A program made the position numbers and the translations under genes. Below, piece by piece: positions 1 to 12,944 of a stretch of DNA of 64,000 bases (its first letter is position 1; each line of letters starts with the position of its first letter). A model generated the notes under the pieces. The model saw only the letters and a program-made list of their open reading frames with translations, searched no databases and was not told the origin of the DNA. The stretch is from Rhizomys pruinosus (Eukaryota; Chordata; Mammalia; Rodentia; Spalacidae): NCBI GenBank assembly GCA_009823505.1, contig VZQC01009936.1, positions 109,832 to 173,831 of the forward strand, read 5' to 3'.

Positions 1-59
1 TACTTTCACACATAGCAAGGATGCTGATCAACCACGAGACCCTCAACACTGATTGGAGT

Positions 60-330
60 GGATAGGAAAATGTGCTTACATCTCACAAGGAAGTTCGTTT
101 CTTTATTGCGAATAAATGCTAATACATAACAGCTTTGCAGTAACATGGATGGAACCTTAGAAGATTATCACTGTCGAGCTAACAGCAGTCTCCAGGAACA
201 CAACAATGCGAATACAAGTATTTCCCTCATCTGTGGATGCTGTTGCCAATTACCCAGTTGTAACGTTTATTCTTAGTGCAGGGCTTCCTTGACTTCTTAC
301 CTAGTCTGGATGATTAATATTGAAAAGAAA
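60..330 (+). mobile_element. L1 LINE fragment (ORF2 3' end)
   Basis: The stretch aligns by eye, with many substitutions and indels, to the end of L1 ORF2 and the start of its 3' UTR as seen more cleanly at 26,020-26,220. The shared landmark is a block resembling gtaatggatggagctagaag. No open frame survives. It is separate from the L1 copy that starts near 562. Confidence 0.55.
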
Positions 331-561
331 AACAACAGAAACACCTGTGTCAAAGAGCTGACAGAATGGTGAACTTCTTCTCAAAACAGGCAACTTCTAA
401 TCGAGAATTTTTGAGAAAGACCGGCCAACATTTGGCCAATGCCATGAGCTGTGGTGGTTGGGTCGGGGTATGCGAGGTGGACATGGGTCAGCGATTGATT
501 TCTAACATTTATCTGACAACAAATTAAAATATAACAAATAATTAAATAATTTTTAACTGCG

Positions 562-2225
562 ACACAGCTGCACAGGAAATATGTCAACAATTGACAAGTG
601 TGACTTCATTAAACTCAAAGCTTCTGTACAAAAGAAACAAACCTCCAGTGAGTAAAGTTGATAACCACAGGAGTAGACGAACCGTTCACCAGTATACATC
701 TGACTGACCTTTAACGTCCAAAATCATAGATTACTGAAATCCAAAGAGTAAGGTAATCACATGACTCATTAAAGATATGAGTAAAGACTGCAACAGCGAC
801 TTCACAAAGGAAGGAAAACAGATGGCTGAAACACTAGTGATCAAACACATCTGCGGATATGGACGGGAACAGTTACTGCATTTGTTTAAAAACAAGTTGA
901 TCATTTCATTAATAATAAGACAATCCAAAGTAAACCCTTTAAGATATCAGCTGCATCCAATAAGACATGAGCTGATCAAAGAAGGACTAACATCGATACC
1001 AACTGATAAGGTTGTAGGGAAAGGGGATCACCTATCCACTGCTGGTGGAAATGTACAACCACTATGGAAAGCCAGTATGGAAAACTCCGCTAAAAGACTC
1101 CAAATAAATGGGACCAGCGTGCGGAACATGCTTAATCCTAGCAACTTGGAGGCAGAGACGGCGGATATCTTTGTGACGTTCACAGGCCATGCCCCTGGCT
1201 TACCAGATGTCCGAGTCCTAGAGACGCTGCGGCTACAGCGGGACCCCGCATTCTCAAAAAGACCAAAAAAAAAAAAGACCTCAAATAGCTTCACACCTGA
1301 CCCATTCTCATACCACTGCTCCTGGTTATATACCCACCAAACTCATCCTACTGCTAGAGAGCAGATACCTCGCAACAACAAGTTTTATTGGAGATGCTCA
1401 TTCACCTAAGAAGCAAAGAGCTTGGAATCAACCCAGTGACCCCTCGATTAATTGCAGCGTGGATAGAGAAAATTGCTACATCTACACAATGAGCATTCTA
1501 TGCAGCAGTTTATAAAATGACTACTATCAACATAACTTTGCAAGGATAGATAAGAAACGCACCATCATATGCTACAGGAATTAAACACCTTCCCAGGAAA
1601 CAAATAACAAATCATATCCCTCAATCTTATAGATCAATGCTAGACCAAAGTAAGCCGTACGCTTCAATGCAAACTGATAATCATAATGTTATCATTCTCC
1701 TTTTGCTCTAAAAGCAACTATGCTCATTAGAATCTGATCACCTTCACATGGCCTCTTACGACTTCAACCTACCACTTATTTCCAGATTTATAATTTTTGA
1801 TATGATGGGTGCGAGCGTATGTTGCTCTTTTTTAAAGAATAACATTAAAGGGAAAAATGTGAGACCCGAAATATGATTTGGAAATATACAGTTCAGTTAT
1901 ATTTTAGGATTACATACTTTTCAGTTATATGTAGATCATATAAACTGCATTATGCTTGAAACGATACAGTTGGAGGGAACAAACAACAACAAACGTGCTA
2001 CAGACAACCCGACTGACAGCAGCACAGTAGCAGTCTCTCCCACCAATACATCCTCTGCACTTTAGAAAAACTTTGAAAAAGACCGAGAAGGGGACTACAG
2101 GACATGTATGCAGAGTGATGACACTTTGGAGGGGGTGGGCATGCTAAGCAGAGAAAGAGTCTGGGATTGAACTGAAGAAGTGACTTTATAAATGCACAAC
2201 AGTTCTAATCAAATATTTTTTTAAA
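562..2225 (+). mobile_element. L1 LINE: ORF2 C-terminal region and 3' UTR
   Basis: Landmarks occur in the same order as in the clean copies at 25,380-26,747 and 39,235-39,988: the 'cagctgcacaggaaat' block, the 'actgctggtgg' zinc-knuckle block near 1,040, the 'gggaaaaatgtgag' 3' UTR block near 1,850, and the terminal 'ggacatgtatg' block near 2,100. A B1 is inserted at about 1,117-1,288. Translation of the region gives only short pieces, the longest 210 codons (777-1,409) running out of L1 into the B1. The copy is non-coding. Confidence 0.8.
1117..1288 (+). mobile_element. B1 SINE, degraded, inside L1
   Basis: The order cttaatcctagcaacttgg, then a 'ggaggcagag' core and a closing 'tctcaaaaagaccaaaa' followed by an A-run fits B1 (7SL-derived). 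The middle is heavily altered, with more changes than the clean B1 copies at 24.6 and 33.4 kb. Confidence 0.6.
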
Positions 2226-2429
2226 GAAATATGCGAATGCTTCAGCCAGCACATATATTTATTATTGGATGTAGACATTATTGGCTTGTGCACTGGGAGG
2301 GAACTGACCCGCCAGCCACACACGGACACTGCTCCCCTGGGCTAAGCAAGCAACTTGCCCCACCACCAACTGGAATGTGTGAGAGAGTATCCAAGTGGAC
2401 GTACACGTAATGATTCGGGGACAGGCAAA

Positions 2430-3335
2430 AAAAAAAAGAAATTGAAACAGCTAATATAAACCTCCGAATAAAAAAATGCCCATACCCAGATGGTTCTTAC
2501 ACACAAATCTACCAGACATTTAAGAGGATTCTTACAAACAATTGACTATATAAGTAATTCCATTAAAGATTAAACAGAGGAATGGAACCCCCAAAATTCC
2601 TTCTATGAAGCCACGATCACTCTAATCCCAAAACTGGTAAATATAAACAAAAAAGTACAACTACTAAAACCATATCCTTACATGATCATAGACATAGATA
2701 ATTCTCTATACTATAAGTCTTTGCAAACTTTTACAGTCACAACAGAGCAAGGCTCCACCATGATCATGTCAGACTTATTCCACAGATGAAGTTATGGTGC
2801 AATATGATTAAAACATCATGTCATAATCAGTATAGAATGACTCAAATGAGCAAAATCATGGTATCAGTTCAAGGATGCAGAAAAGACCTTTATAAAATAT
2901 TAAATAACTGGGCCTTTATGGAAACAGGCCATTAGAGAATGGATCTGGGACAACTATACGTCATACGCATTAATAACAGCCTACTATACAATAAAGCCCA
3001 CATTATTCTACGCATCATCATCTAACAATGGACAAACAACTGGCAAGCCATTCCCTTTAGAACATTAGGGACCCGAAGGTGATCCACTATCTCCATCCTT
3101 CTTTTTAATATACTTGCTTAAAGTCTTGCTAATCATAAGACAAAGAAGGAAAATGAATGATCGTGATTGGAAATTAACAGGTAACTATTGCCCTTTCCGC
3201 AGATGATATTTGATAATTATACCTCAAAGAACGATGCAATAAATCCACCAGGAAAATTCAAGAATGATTATTCAGAACAGTGGCGGAACAAGGATAAATT
3301 AAAGAAGAATCAGGAAGGGAAAGGAAAAGCAAACA
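2430..3335 (+). mobile_element. L1 LINE fragment (ORF2 reverse-transcriptase region), degraded
   Basis: Blocks 'aaattccttctatgaagcc' near 2,597 and 'gcagatgatat' near 3,200 match L1 reverse-transcriptase sequence in the same order as at 23,800-24,420. The reading frame is broken throughout. The roughly 200 bases before it (2,226-2,429) are unassigned. Confidence 0.6.
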
Positions 3336-3999
3336 TTTGAGACAGAGCACTAGTAGGTGACAGGGTTGCAAAGGAAGAACTAGATCAAATCAGGGTATCA
3401 CTGCAGAGCGAGCAAGAGAGTCATAGAGGAAATATGGGAATCGAAGGGTGTTTTACTTTCTTCCAGAAGATGCCAGACACCGTGGATCTCAGGCTCCTCC
3501 CCACCCTTAGGTTCCCTAATGACCAATAAGAAAGGGTCTCTGAACCATAGTTCAGGGAAGTCTACCCAGTTTACTTAGCCTTGCCTACAAAGTGCAATTG
3601 GAAACAAACAAAGAACAGACAAATCAACAAACAATACAACCTTACATGCACAGCAGCATCCCCAGATTTAGCTGTGCCTCTCAAATAGCTGGAGAGGCTG
3701 GCAGCTCATCTACACTCCCTTAGAGTGCGATGGGAGCTCTTTGGTATGAGAAAACCTTCATTGTCAAATGTCTGTCCCTTTCAGAGGACCACCCACCTTA
3801 CACGGGAGAAGAGCAAGCCCAGAAAATGGCGGCCACAGAGACTAGCACTTAGGAGGAAGAGCAGGGGGAAATGGGGATCATTTAAACGGAGAAGACATGG
3901 AGAATGGCTACGACAGGAAGCGTGAGAGAGAACAACAGAATAAATAAGCCCAGCTGGATTTAAAAAATTTGAGGGAATCATATTAGTCTACAATCTATT
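3336..3999. other. No feature recognised
   Basis: I see no repeat consensus or convincing exon here. Open frames at 3,725-3,925 (+) and 3,781-3,981 (-) overlap antisense, are short and lack recognisable motifs. Confidence 0.5.
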
Positions 4000-5060
4000 G
4001 ACAAATTACACCTACAATATCTCTACATGCTGCATGTGAAGCTGAAGGCTACATAACAAGGACAGTACCAACAGAAGAACTGTTCTTTGAACGTCTTGTC
4101 AGGGTAGTCTAAGAGATTCCCAAAGTTACACAGGCTATGGCCACAACCCTTGATTGTCTCACAGCAACAGGAAGTATCCTATTGCCAAGACAGGCAACTC
4201 TTCAGAGACCAGAATGGGCACTGGAGAAACAGGACTGAACCCAAAGGCAACTCTACTGAAGCTTCTCACAGGTGAGGAGACACTACAATAACTCTTCAAG
4301 GAAGGAACAGCATCAGTGGTCTAAATCATCCAGCTTCAAACCCTGTATCCACCATCAGACTTGTCGTACCAGCACTACGTCACTTGTCGCAGTAGTTGCA
4401 TTGTTCCTTGGGCAACCAAATGGCTACTAACTTGGACATAAGCCCACTCCTCAATGGGAAGAAACTCATCTGTGGTACTATAAACACTGGCCAATGCATT
4501 ACGGGAAGAGTTCATTATGATCTAGAGAACTTCCCATGGTGTCCATCCATGCCTAATCTTCACATAAATAAGTTATCCTCTATATCTTCGCGACCAATTA
4601 TTCACGACACCACACGAAAGAAGTTTCTTGTGGACCAGATGCGTAATAACTACAGAGTCCCACAACTGGTCAGACACAGAGACACTGTGTCCTGTTGCAA
4701 ATTGTTCTGTCCTAATTGACAAATATGCAATGCAACCTCAAAACCTAAGGCTCACATGATATAGAACAGGGGCCAAGAGTACATTTATTAACCTCTTAAC
4801 TCTTGTTAAAGAAGTTCCCCCATGCAACAGGAGGCAAGAACTCAAATGCTGCGTTGGCCGTAGATGTAGGGATGAGACAGTATTCAGGAGTCTGCCACAG
4901 TGTGAGGCGTGTATGGATCAGTCAACCTATATTCAGCCTCATATCACCACAGTCATCGGAACATTGTACAAAGAGGCGGGAGAAACATTGTAAAGGCCAG
5001 GAGGATGCAAAGAACATATGGAAATGAAATCTCCACTGCTCTGGGGACCCTGGTTTATAT
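4000..5060 (+). repeat. Dispersed repeat 'family Y', copy 1
   Basis: The block around 4,110-4,160 (acacaggctatggccacaac) matches 61,470-61,500 in the same order and orientation. The later block around 4,960-5,010 (aacattgtacaaagaggcgg, then a 'gtaaaggcc' stretch) resembles the closing segment of family X at 21,075-21,130. I recognise this as a rodent-type interspersed repeat but cannot assign its class. The 107-codon frame at 4,396-4,719 lies inside it and is not a gene. Confidence 0.5.
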
Positions 5061-5997
5061 TGAGGCCTTCACAGCCATTTTAGGCTCGCATGCACAACAC
5101 CTATGCAAGCTCTAACAGACCAAAACCCAGCATGGGTAGCAGAAATTTTCTTGACGGCTCATACTAGGTGAAGAAATGATTGGCAACTGATTAGAGCTTG
5201 GGTAAGGAAGAACAGGACTCCTTAAAGAGAGGAACTCTGCATAGGCTCACTACAGTCCAGAGGATGAACTAGCATTCCTGAGGTAATGGTCCGGGGAGCA
5301 GGAATTTGGCACAAACTAGATCCCTATAAACAAAATGACAGAACATAAATGACCTCTGAGGGGAGGGAAGATTCACGGGAGGAGGGTATTAAGCACGATC
5401 AAGACATTTGATTGAGAAATGTTGAATGAAATACACAAAATTTATACAAATCCTGACCGGCAGGAGAGGCGGCAAGCTGATTAACACACATTTGCTGCTT
5501 TTGCAACATGCCAGTTGATCCCAGACCCACAGGGCGCTAACAAACCTCACAAATCCGTGCATGGACTCCAAAGTAGCATCTGGCTCCATGGGGCGCACTG
5601 GACACATGATAATTATACTGTATGACCATCAGGTATAACACCGCACACATCTACACTGGATACCACTTACAACATGGAGAAGGTACATGCAACAATAATT
5701 AAAATAAGACAATAATAAAAAAATACAAAACGCTTTTAAACAGAATTGCAAATTATCATCTCGAGAGAATAATCAGAGAAGTAGAGACAAATTTATGTAA
5801 CTATGTATAACTGATGTTTTACATGTGCTTCTTGCAGAATGTCTTGGCTGTAATACCAGTTACATCTTCAGAGCATTTAATGAGACGTAGTGTAGTTTTC
5901 TAATGGCTCGCTATAGTTCTTCTGATTAAAATGCATTCATGTCCACTCATGCGCCACTGCAAAATTTTATTGACACTATCCTCAACCCAACCTTTCC
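5061..5997. other. No feature recognised (downstream of V2R exon 4)
   Basis: This lies on the 3' side of V2R exon 4 on the minus strand, where V2R exons 5 (cysteine-rich) and 6 (seven-helix) would be expected. I looked for cysteine-rich and transmembrane coding on the minus strand and found none. Confidence 0.45.
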
Positions 5998-6253
5998 TTA
6001 TCACCCGTGTGCATCCATTCAATACATGTCCTCAGAGGATGAACAATTTCTCCGAATCATGAGGAGATACGGAGAAAATGTTCCTACTTTCACTTTAAAG
6101 ACCAAGACCTTGGGGAAATTCCAGAAGTTCAACCATGTCATCACTCTCACTCACCAACCTTTACCAGATGATTCAAATGAGCCAACCTGCGGTCTCCAAC
6201 AGGATAATTGATCGAAACCTTGCAGATGGTTATTCAGGAATGGCCGGTGGAGC
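5998..6253 (-). pseudogene. Vomeronasal type-2 receptor (V2R) exon 4, frame-broken
   Basis: Read on the minus strand, the exon opens after an acceptor-like ttctag at 6,254-6,259 with codons resembling L-H-x-FL. It then passes a block corresponding to 'NPVGD' and the diagnostic stretch FPQGLGL, followed by sequence for KVxxGTFSP and a block resembling SEDM (near 6,030). V2Rs are class C GPCRs of vomeronasal sensory neurons, and this exon encodes the membrane-proximal end of the extracellular ligand-binding domain. Single-base slips and in-frame stops interrupt it. Because the surrounding sequence looks error-prone, these may be real decay or assembly error. The right boundary rests on the acceptor. 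The left boundary is approximate. Confidence 0.7.
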
Positions 6254-7384
6254 CTAGAAGAGATGCACATGATTTGTGCTGAGCACGTGCTCCAACTATA
6301 TTAAGAAAAATCCTGTAATCAGTGGGGAAAGGAAACTCCACGTTTCTCAATTCCGCTCCAACTAAACGAAAGCAGAGAGGCAGGGATTATAAAGCTTAAA
6401 ACCCAACATATATCACGACTGGGCACAAGCCCATAACTACCGTCACATCAGAGCTACCGTAGTTACACCAAAACAGGGGCAGAGAGTCAACAAGAGGTTC
6501 TCAGCCACAAATTTTCATAAGGAAAAACACGTTTCTCAAAATTGTAAAAACAATGGACTCCATTGGAAATGCGTGATAATGGCTGGGAGATGAGTGTGCT
6601 CTATTCGTTCATTCCTTCTTGAACTCCTGTGTATTTCCCCAGTATTGCGAAAACCACCGTAACTCCTAAAACTACCCTGCATGACGATGTTTCTGTCCTG
6701 GCTGCCTACTAGTGGGAATACTGCACAGAAGACACAGGGTAAAAGCAAAAGCAGCAGGAAAAAGCTGGATATCTAATTGCATTGCCATTTTCACGCCCTC
6801 TTCTGACCCTAGTTGCATTGCATGAGAGCGAGTACATTCTACAACACGCCAACAGGCAACACACTCATACACATATCAAAAATCTGAAAAATGATATCAC
6901 AATAGTATGCTTTACTAGAGAATAGAATTTAATGGCCGACGCTTTGGTGCGCAACACGCCTTTAATCCAGTACTTGGGAGCAGAGGGCAGGAGCGATACT
7001 CAATGAGTGTTCAGGCCCAGCCTGGCTATCAGGACGTTCCGGTCAGCTTTGAAGACTAAAAACTCTGTCTTCCAAAAAGACCAACAAAATAAGACATTAT
7101 ATGAGAATAGTGCTGCTTTGATCCTGTGTTGAATGACCTGTTAGCAGGTTGTGACATGATTTTCTTTATCAACTCATTAAGTGTTAACTTCCATATTATC
7201 AGCTTATTGTATTTGGTTGCCCCCAGGTCTAAATTTCCTTACTGTGCAGAAAAATGTTACACAGAATCTTGCATTTGAAAAAAAAATCAAAGGAATAGGT
7301 TGTGATCACTATGGAACTTATTAACACAAAGTTTACTCGTTTGCATATTACACACCTATGTATAGGAAGAATGAACCTTCAAGA
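6254..7384. other. V2R intron 3 (inferred), containing one B1
   Basis: This is the interval between V2R exon 3 and exon 4 homology on the minus strand. Apart from the B1 at 6,931-7,088 I see no other recognisable element. Its intron status is inferred from the flanking exons. Confidence 0.5.
6931..7088 (+). mobile_element. B1 SINE
   Basis: B1 landmarks in order: 'cacgcctttaatccagtac', 'cagcctggctatcagga', and 'ctctgtcttccaaaaagacc'. The copy is diverged, with several indels. Confidence 0.7.
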
Positions 7385-8244
7385 GAAAGCTGTCTGTTTC
7401 ACAGTTTCCATTGGGTGCATATCAACCTTGACTTAAAAAGCATTGATGGAGAGCTGTGCGGCCCACACGTACACGGCAATCTGTACCGTGGTAACTCCCA
7501 TCATTCTATGTCTCTATTGTCAAAACGATCGTGCGAGTAACCATGCCAAGGAACCTCGCTGACGAACCAGACTTCCTTATGTTTTATTAGAGAAGCACTG
7601 AAAATGAGCAATTAAATATATCTCCCACAATCGTAAAGGAAAGTATCCTCTGAGGTATCTGAGGGAGTTTACCCGCCTTGAGAAATGTTTGAACTACAGG
7701 AATGTCAGCATGGTGTGTGAAAAAAATGAGTAGTCCCATGGATACATTGAGTCATAGACAAAATCGTCTCATGCTAGAAATAACATCACCATTGTGAGGT
7801 GGTCGACCCACACCCTCCATGCGGTTCACATTTCCCATACTACCTAAACCATCACACCAAAGGAAGAGTCAAAGTGTCACCAAAATTAATCACATAACAC
7901 TTTGCAAGGAATTCTCCGTACCCAAATTTGGCTTGTCATACAAGTATGGGACACCTCAATGGCTGGGAACAATATGAGTTGACTGGGATCTCTTTTCCTA
8001 CAAAGCCAACACAGATTCTTCTCCTTTCCAGTCTCTATTCTCAAGTCTAGAGGAACTGAATACCCTTGTGCAATCATCTGATATGACCAGAACCACCCAG
8101 GTCCCAGTTGAAGATGAATCCATCTAAGGGAGACCATGACCAAGGCACTAGAGATGTGGTTCTTTGGGGGCCATACTGATAACACCTAGAAGGAAAGTAG
8201 GACGATGGTCCTCCAGTTCTGGATTAAAAGGTCAAAGGATCCAG
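7385..8244 (-). pseudogene. V2R exon 3, frame-broken
   Basis: The exon follows an acceptor-like ttctag at 8,245-8,250 and starts with sequence corresponding to the family's 'GPFD' block. It then has a MAPK block near 8,170, MVSL near 8,120, and a block reading TWVVLVISDD in one frame near 8,090. Near its 3' end (about 7,440-7,480) lies DNA matching the family's VYAVAHSLHEM segment. The span of about 860 bases fits the roughly 800-base exon 3 usual for V2Rs, which encodes most of the bilobed extracellular domain. The matches fall in different frames with stops between, so the sequence as given cannot encode the protein. The left end is approximate. Confidence 0.75.
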
Positions 8245-8639
8245 CTAGAAGGAAAAAGAACACGAATTTGACATGGGAATGTGAGTTGCATTAACGTAAC
8301 TCTTCAAATCAGTAATCGTATTCGAGCAAACAGGTTAAGGTAAGCATTGATGGACAATGATTTGTTCTTCTGGGTTTAAAGACAATCTCCAACTTCAACA
8401 AGAGTAATCAATGGGGAAATGTACAGCATAGCATCTTGTCCTGCTTCTTTGCCTTTTTATTATTTTATTCAACTAAGGAAAGGACATTAGCTGGGATGAT
8501 CCTCAGTCTCAGAAGTACCACCATACAGACTGGCACTATATTTAAAACCATTCATGCAAACAGTGACCTTTTCTTATCTCTCCTTATTTAAGGTCACATG
8601 AATGCAATTAGAGCATATGGTATTTCATTTTTCTCCAGA

Positions 8640-8994
8640 CTCGACCTATGGATACTTGTAAAGTTCCAAAACTATATCCAATTCCAGAAGGAATTGCCCA
8701 TTTTGACTGCTGCTTAATTGCTTGCTACAGACTTTCCTCTCTATCTGCAGGAGTAGTTGGGGATGTAGTTAAAACAGTCTGTGAGCCAGATGATGGTATC
8801 ACCCATGAAATTTCATTGACGGTACCAGCATTATAGAAACCGTAACCCAGAGACCATGTATAGGTAACGATGAGGTTCTTGTTGATCCTATCAATGGCAA
8901 AAACCAATGCAGACATGCAAGTATGGTACAGTTATTGAGATTTAACCTGCACAGACGCACAGAACGGCCAAGACCCAACCCATTAACTTTCAAA
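8640..8994 (-). pseudogene. V2R exon 2, frame-broken
   Basis: On the minus strand a pyrimidine-rich acceptor (tttcag at 8,995-9,000) precedes the exon. The frame at 8,725-8,916 reads ALVFAIDRINKN, then a SLGYGFYN block, the hallmark of V2R exon 2 (family pattern ALxFAIxEINxNPxLLPNxSLGxDxYN). Further on, the DNA corresponds to the family's cysteine-containing CRRES/K block and, near 8,650, to LYK. Roughly 5.6 kb separates it from exon 1 and about 0.4 kb from exon 3, a plausible V2R layout. At least one frame change and a stop are present. The left end could be off by tens of bases. Confidence 0.78.
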
Positions 8995-9029
8995 CTGAAA
9001 CAACGAGACTATTAATTATATTTTTTTAT

Positions 9030-9190
9030 TATTTGTCTTCCTTAAGGAACTAGGGATCTCCCTGTAAGCTCCGACTGTCTGGAACTCCTCTGAGACTGCA
9101 TAGCTGGCCATTAACTCACAAAGCATCGTCCTGCCCTGCCTCCCAAGTAGCTAGGATTAAGAGGGTGCGCGCACCCATCGCCCGCGAGAT
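9030..9190 (-). mobile_element. B1 SINE, antisense, in V2R intron 1
   Basis: Antisense B1 landmarks: 'gggatctccctgtaagctcc', then 'ctgcctcccaagtagctagg' and an end rich in 'gggtgcgcgcacc'. Diverged. Confidence 0.65.
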
Positions 9191-9654
9191 ATTATTTTTT
9201 ACTCAATTCTCATTGGTCTTCTTTTACTGATAACAATATGAAAACATAGGTGAATTTCAAAACCTAACCACTGATGTACTTGCAGACATGCAAGGTCCAA
9301 TGTAGAAACACAAGAAATGAAAACTCCAGGGACTCTCCAAGTTCATACTCCATAGTATAATGGTGCACATACCAGAAATTCTCAAAATCAAATAACAACT
9401 TACTTAAAATATGTGAAAATAACTAGAATGAAAGCCATAGGCACTAAAGATGATACCACATGAAATTTATGAAAATTATTACATTCATAGCTTAACAATC
9501 TTTATAGTCACAATAAATGTAAAATGTAGAAGAAAAGCAAAATCTTTCTATGATATATGGCCTCTATTAATTGACACCCAAAGCTATAACACAAACCTAA
9601 AAAGACCTAACTCATGAGCTCATATTTAAAACAGTGATAAAAATAAAGATAGAT
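9191..9654. other. No feature recognised (V2R intron 1)
   Basis: AT-rich sequence between two SINEs. I see no repeat consensus or exon. Confidence 0.5.
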
Positions 9655-9850
9655 ACAGGAGATGAGCTCAGAAGGTAGAGCAGATATATGTTGATATTCA
9701 GGGAACTAGTTCAATTCCCAGCGCCTTCAGTTGCGCTCAGCACTGCCTGTAAGTACAGTCTCCTCCCAAGGAGCTCTGCCTGTGGCTATCCTTGGGCACC
9801 TGCACTCATGTATCGCACACCCACATCCACAAACTAATAAATAAATACAT
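9655..9850 (+). mobile_element. B3/B2-type SINE, old
   Basis: The tRNA-like head (gatgagctcagaaggtagag), the B-box-like 'agttcaattcccagcgcc' and the tail 'cccacatcc...aataaataaat' fit the B2/B3 superfamily. Confidence 0.7.
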
Positions 9851-11482
9851 TCGTTAAAACAATCTCTAACTTAAAAAGCTACCACCAGTTACTTCAAACT
9901 ATTATCTAATGAGAATAGAAGGGTAAAAACAGTGGCTTAAACTTATTGTTACAAGCCAAAAGGTGCCCTGGTAAACCATGTCTAAGGATGTAAGAATTAA
10001 AGATATATTATAGACCCAGATCTCTGTTAAAAGATGAGCAGTATTATGAAAAAGTAGTCAATTATACTATGTGTATGTGCAAGTAGTGTGATCTAATTCT
10101 TAAGGAACCCTACACCTATTCCATCAGAATTCTATAGATCAAGCTTCTTCGCAAGAAGTCAATGGGATACATAAATATGTATAGCACAAAAAGTCAATAG
10201 TCTTCCTACGACAACCAACCACATCCTGAATATCGTACTCAGTAAAATTACCAAAGCGAAGAGCCAGGAGCTAGAAGTGATGAAGAGCCCGTTACAATGA
10301 ATGATATTACCACTTACAGAGAAAGGAATTCGAAGCAAGATCTAATACATGAAGTGGACATAATCCTCCCACACTTGGGATCAATTAGTTAATATTTATG
10401 AGAATTTTCCTTCCCAACAAGTTCTTTACATGTTAAATCAAACTGGCATAAAATGTCAGATGACACTTCTCAAAAGAAATGGAGAAAAAATCCATAACAA
10501 CATGGGTGCATGACTACACCATGTGGACTAAGGAATCTTCCATCCACCTAGCCGTATGGCACCCTACCTACTGTAAAATAACAAACAATACGTCTTCCCA
10601 TCGTCACCCATCATACTATCATCGCCCACTTCAGATCATCATACCATTATACACCCATGTCTGTATTAGCAGACCAAAAACAAAGCACAATGACCTTACT
10701 AAGAAAACACTATGGTCATGTAATAACCAGATGCATAATCAGTCTATAGCCTAAATCCACTATCACTTCTCAGTGCAAAGGATGCCGAATCATGTGAAAC
10801 GTCAGTCACAGCGCACCAGTACCTATTCTCAGTGAAAACATACTGATCAAGTCCTGCATATTTCGACTTGATGTCATACTTTAACTATGCTCCGTATACA
10901 CGAAGGAGTGTGTGGTGTGCTGTGTGGTGTGTGCCTGCTGATCGTTTTTGGCGTTGGGTTGTGATGAAGGAGCTGTCTAGAACTTTATAGACTATAAGCG
11001 AGGCTCAGAGCAGAGATACCTTGGTTAGTGTAAGTGCATCGAATCAAAACTCATCTTGCAGTACACGCGACCCAAAGTTTGAAATCACCACACTACCCGC
11101 ACCCTGACAATTGTAGGCTGGCAACCGGCAATACTTTAACTCTCCAGATTGCCAGATAGCCATCTGACACCCTTCTTACCGTTGTACCCTCCAAGGCAAC
11201 ATGCACACACAGGCTGACCATCAAACACCTCACCATGCAGGCATGTCATTCCGCGACGATAACAAACCGAACAAAATTAAAATTTTAAAACCAAAAGAAA
11301 ATTGAACAGTCGTGAGAGGAGAGGGAAAGACAGAGCAATACGTTTCTGTGAGGGATTTCTAAGGTCTGTCAGATATGTCATGAGCACATGAAAAAGTTCG
11401 AGAATATATGTCCAGACCCTATTATCCAAAAAAATATCCACGATAAAACATGTCTTTATCTTTTAAATAGAAATTACCGACG
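9851..11482. other. No feature recognised (V2R intron 1)
   Basis: About 1.6 kb without a repeat or exon I can name. The 91-codon plus-strand frame at 10,479-10,754 has biased composition (T, H, K) and no family motif. A short GT-rich patch (gtgtgtggtgtgctgtgtgg) is near 10,908. Confidence 0.5.
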
Positions 11483-11735
11483 CTAGAGAGAACGATGAGA
11501 ACATAAAAAGAGCGCCGATGATCTTGCAGAAGACCAGGCTTCAAATCCCGACAGCGAGACCCACTTGGCAAGCATAGGAGAACTGGCTTCATACGACTCC
11601 AGGTGTCAAGGCGAATTGCAGAATTGCCATCTTCTGAACCTCGAGAGGCAATTCACCAACAGAGTCGGCAACAACAGACCTGCAATAGACCAGACAGTAC
11701 ACTTTCAATGACATCATACCACAAAACTAAATCAA
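11483..11735 (+). mobile_element. B2-type SINE, degraded
   Basis: The order 'agagcgccgatgatcttgca', 'aggcttcaaatcccgacagc', 'ccatcttctgaacctcgaga' and 'agacagtacactttcaatga' follows the young SINE of this genome (clean at 31,187-31,434), with numerous small errors. Confidence 0.65.
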
Positions 11736-12944
11736 AATAAAATACTACAAAAGTCATGACTCACACTTAACACCTAGTAGGATCGTAGGACACGCGTTCA
11801 AAAATATAAGAGACGAAGTGAAAGATAACATGCAAAAAGGAACGAGCAGCACATCTACCAGCTCGGTGTGCTGAATATCAAGTCATTGACCGCAGTCTTG
11901 TCCATTCTCGGGACTGCTCTTCCCTGTCCTGGGAAATGCTCGACAGAAGACTAACGCTCCCAGGCAAGTGTACCACAGTCCTTGTTGTCCAGAGAGACTC
12001 ACAACATACTGCTCAGGCAGGGCTTTAATAAGCCAACATCTATATACTTTCTGACAGAGAGTCAGGTGCCTTTTCATCTCCATAAAGGACCTAAGTTCAC
12101 AGCGTGTTCAAGTTTCCCATCAGCAAAAACTCTTTGCCTGATTCCCGTATCCATTTCACTGCATATGAAATGGTATTTGACCAGTACAAGACGAAATGAG
12201 CATCAGAGCTCAAATAGCCTCGAAATACCGACAAGGTCAGTCTCCTTGTCCTGCGAAGTCATCAGTCTTAGCATCGGATACAACACTCTGATAAACGTGT
12301 AGTGCCAAACATCACAACTGCTCGCGTTTCTTTGTTCTTCTGAGCGAACTATGGCTGGGTGAAAGGCATGCAAGGGAGGAGAGGACAAGATTCCGCCAGT
12401 TGGAGCGACAAGGGCCCAGACGGCAATTGATATGCAGTGCTGGCTTTGGGGACCTTTACGCCATAGGAGCGAGGCGCTTTCACTTTCTGCAACACACGTG
12501 CACTTCCTTAACGGGGGGAAAAATTATGCATTCTTTGCATCCTAAAGAAACTCTCGGAAGGAATCGCGCCACGAGTGATCCATTAGCTAGATGATACGTC
12601 GTACAGAGAAGTATTTTAGCATAACCAAAGGGATACCTGAGATAGACCATCATCAACCGATAATCTGGTGTATTTACACTCAGCCAATAGCTTGAATCAA
12701 TGCTAATTGAGTGGTGTACAATGACTAAGGGTGAATGGACTGTTGTGGGTAGTAGAAATCAATTGCGATATTGTCATTCTCACAGATACTTCATAATTGG
12801 AAACAATTAGTCGGGACACAGTCTCCATGTACTGTCTACAGCTTACTTGTACCAAAACTCTTTCGTACTCAGAATCCTTGCAGGAGGTTGTGGGTCTGTA
12901 TTCTCTTTCTTTTTTTTTTTTTCTGTTTCTACTTTCTGTTGTGA
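11736..12944. other. No feature recognised (V2R intron 1)
   Basis: No SINE, LINE or exon that I can support. Overlapping antisense frames at 11,883-12,388 have no motifs. Confidence 0.45.

Noticed and set aside
2229..2270. Possible U6 snRNA 5' end (cttcagccagcacatatatt) right after an L1 3' end, suggesting a U6/L1 chimera
   Set aside because: Only about 40 bases resemble U6, with mismatches and a wrong order for the usual chimera (U6 should precede the L1 piece). Best treated as chance.
5939..6211. 90-codon plus-strand frame
   Set aside because: It is the antisense shadow of V2R exon 4.
8648..8836. 62-codon plus-strand frame
   Set aside because: Antisense shadow of V2R exon 2.
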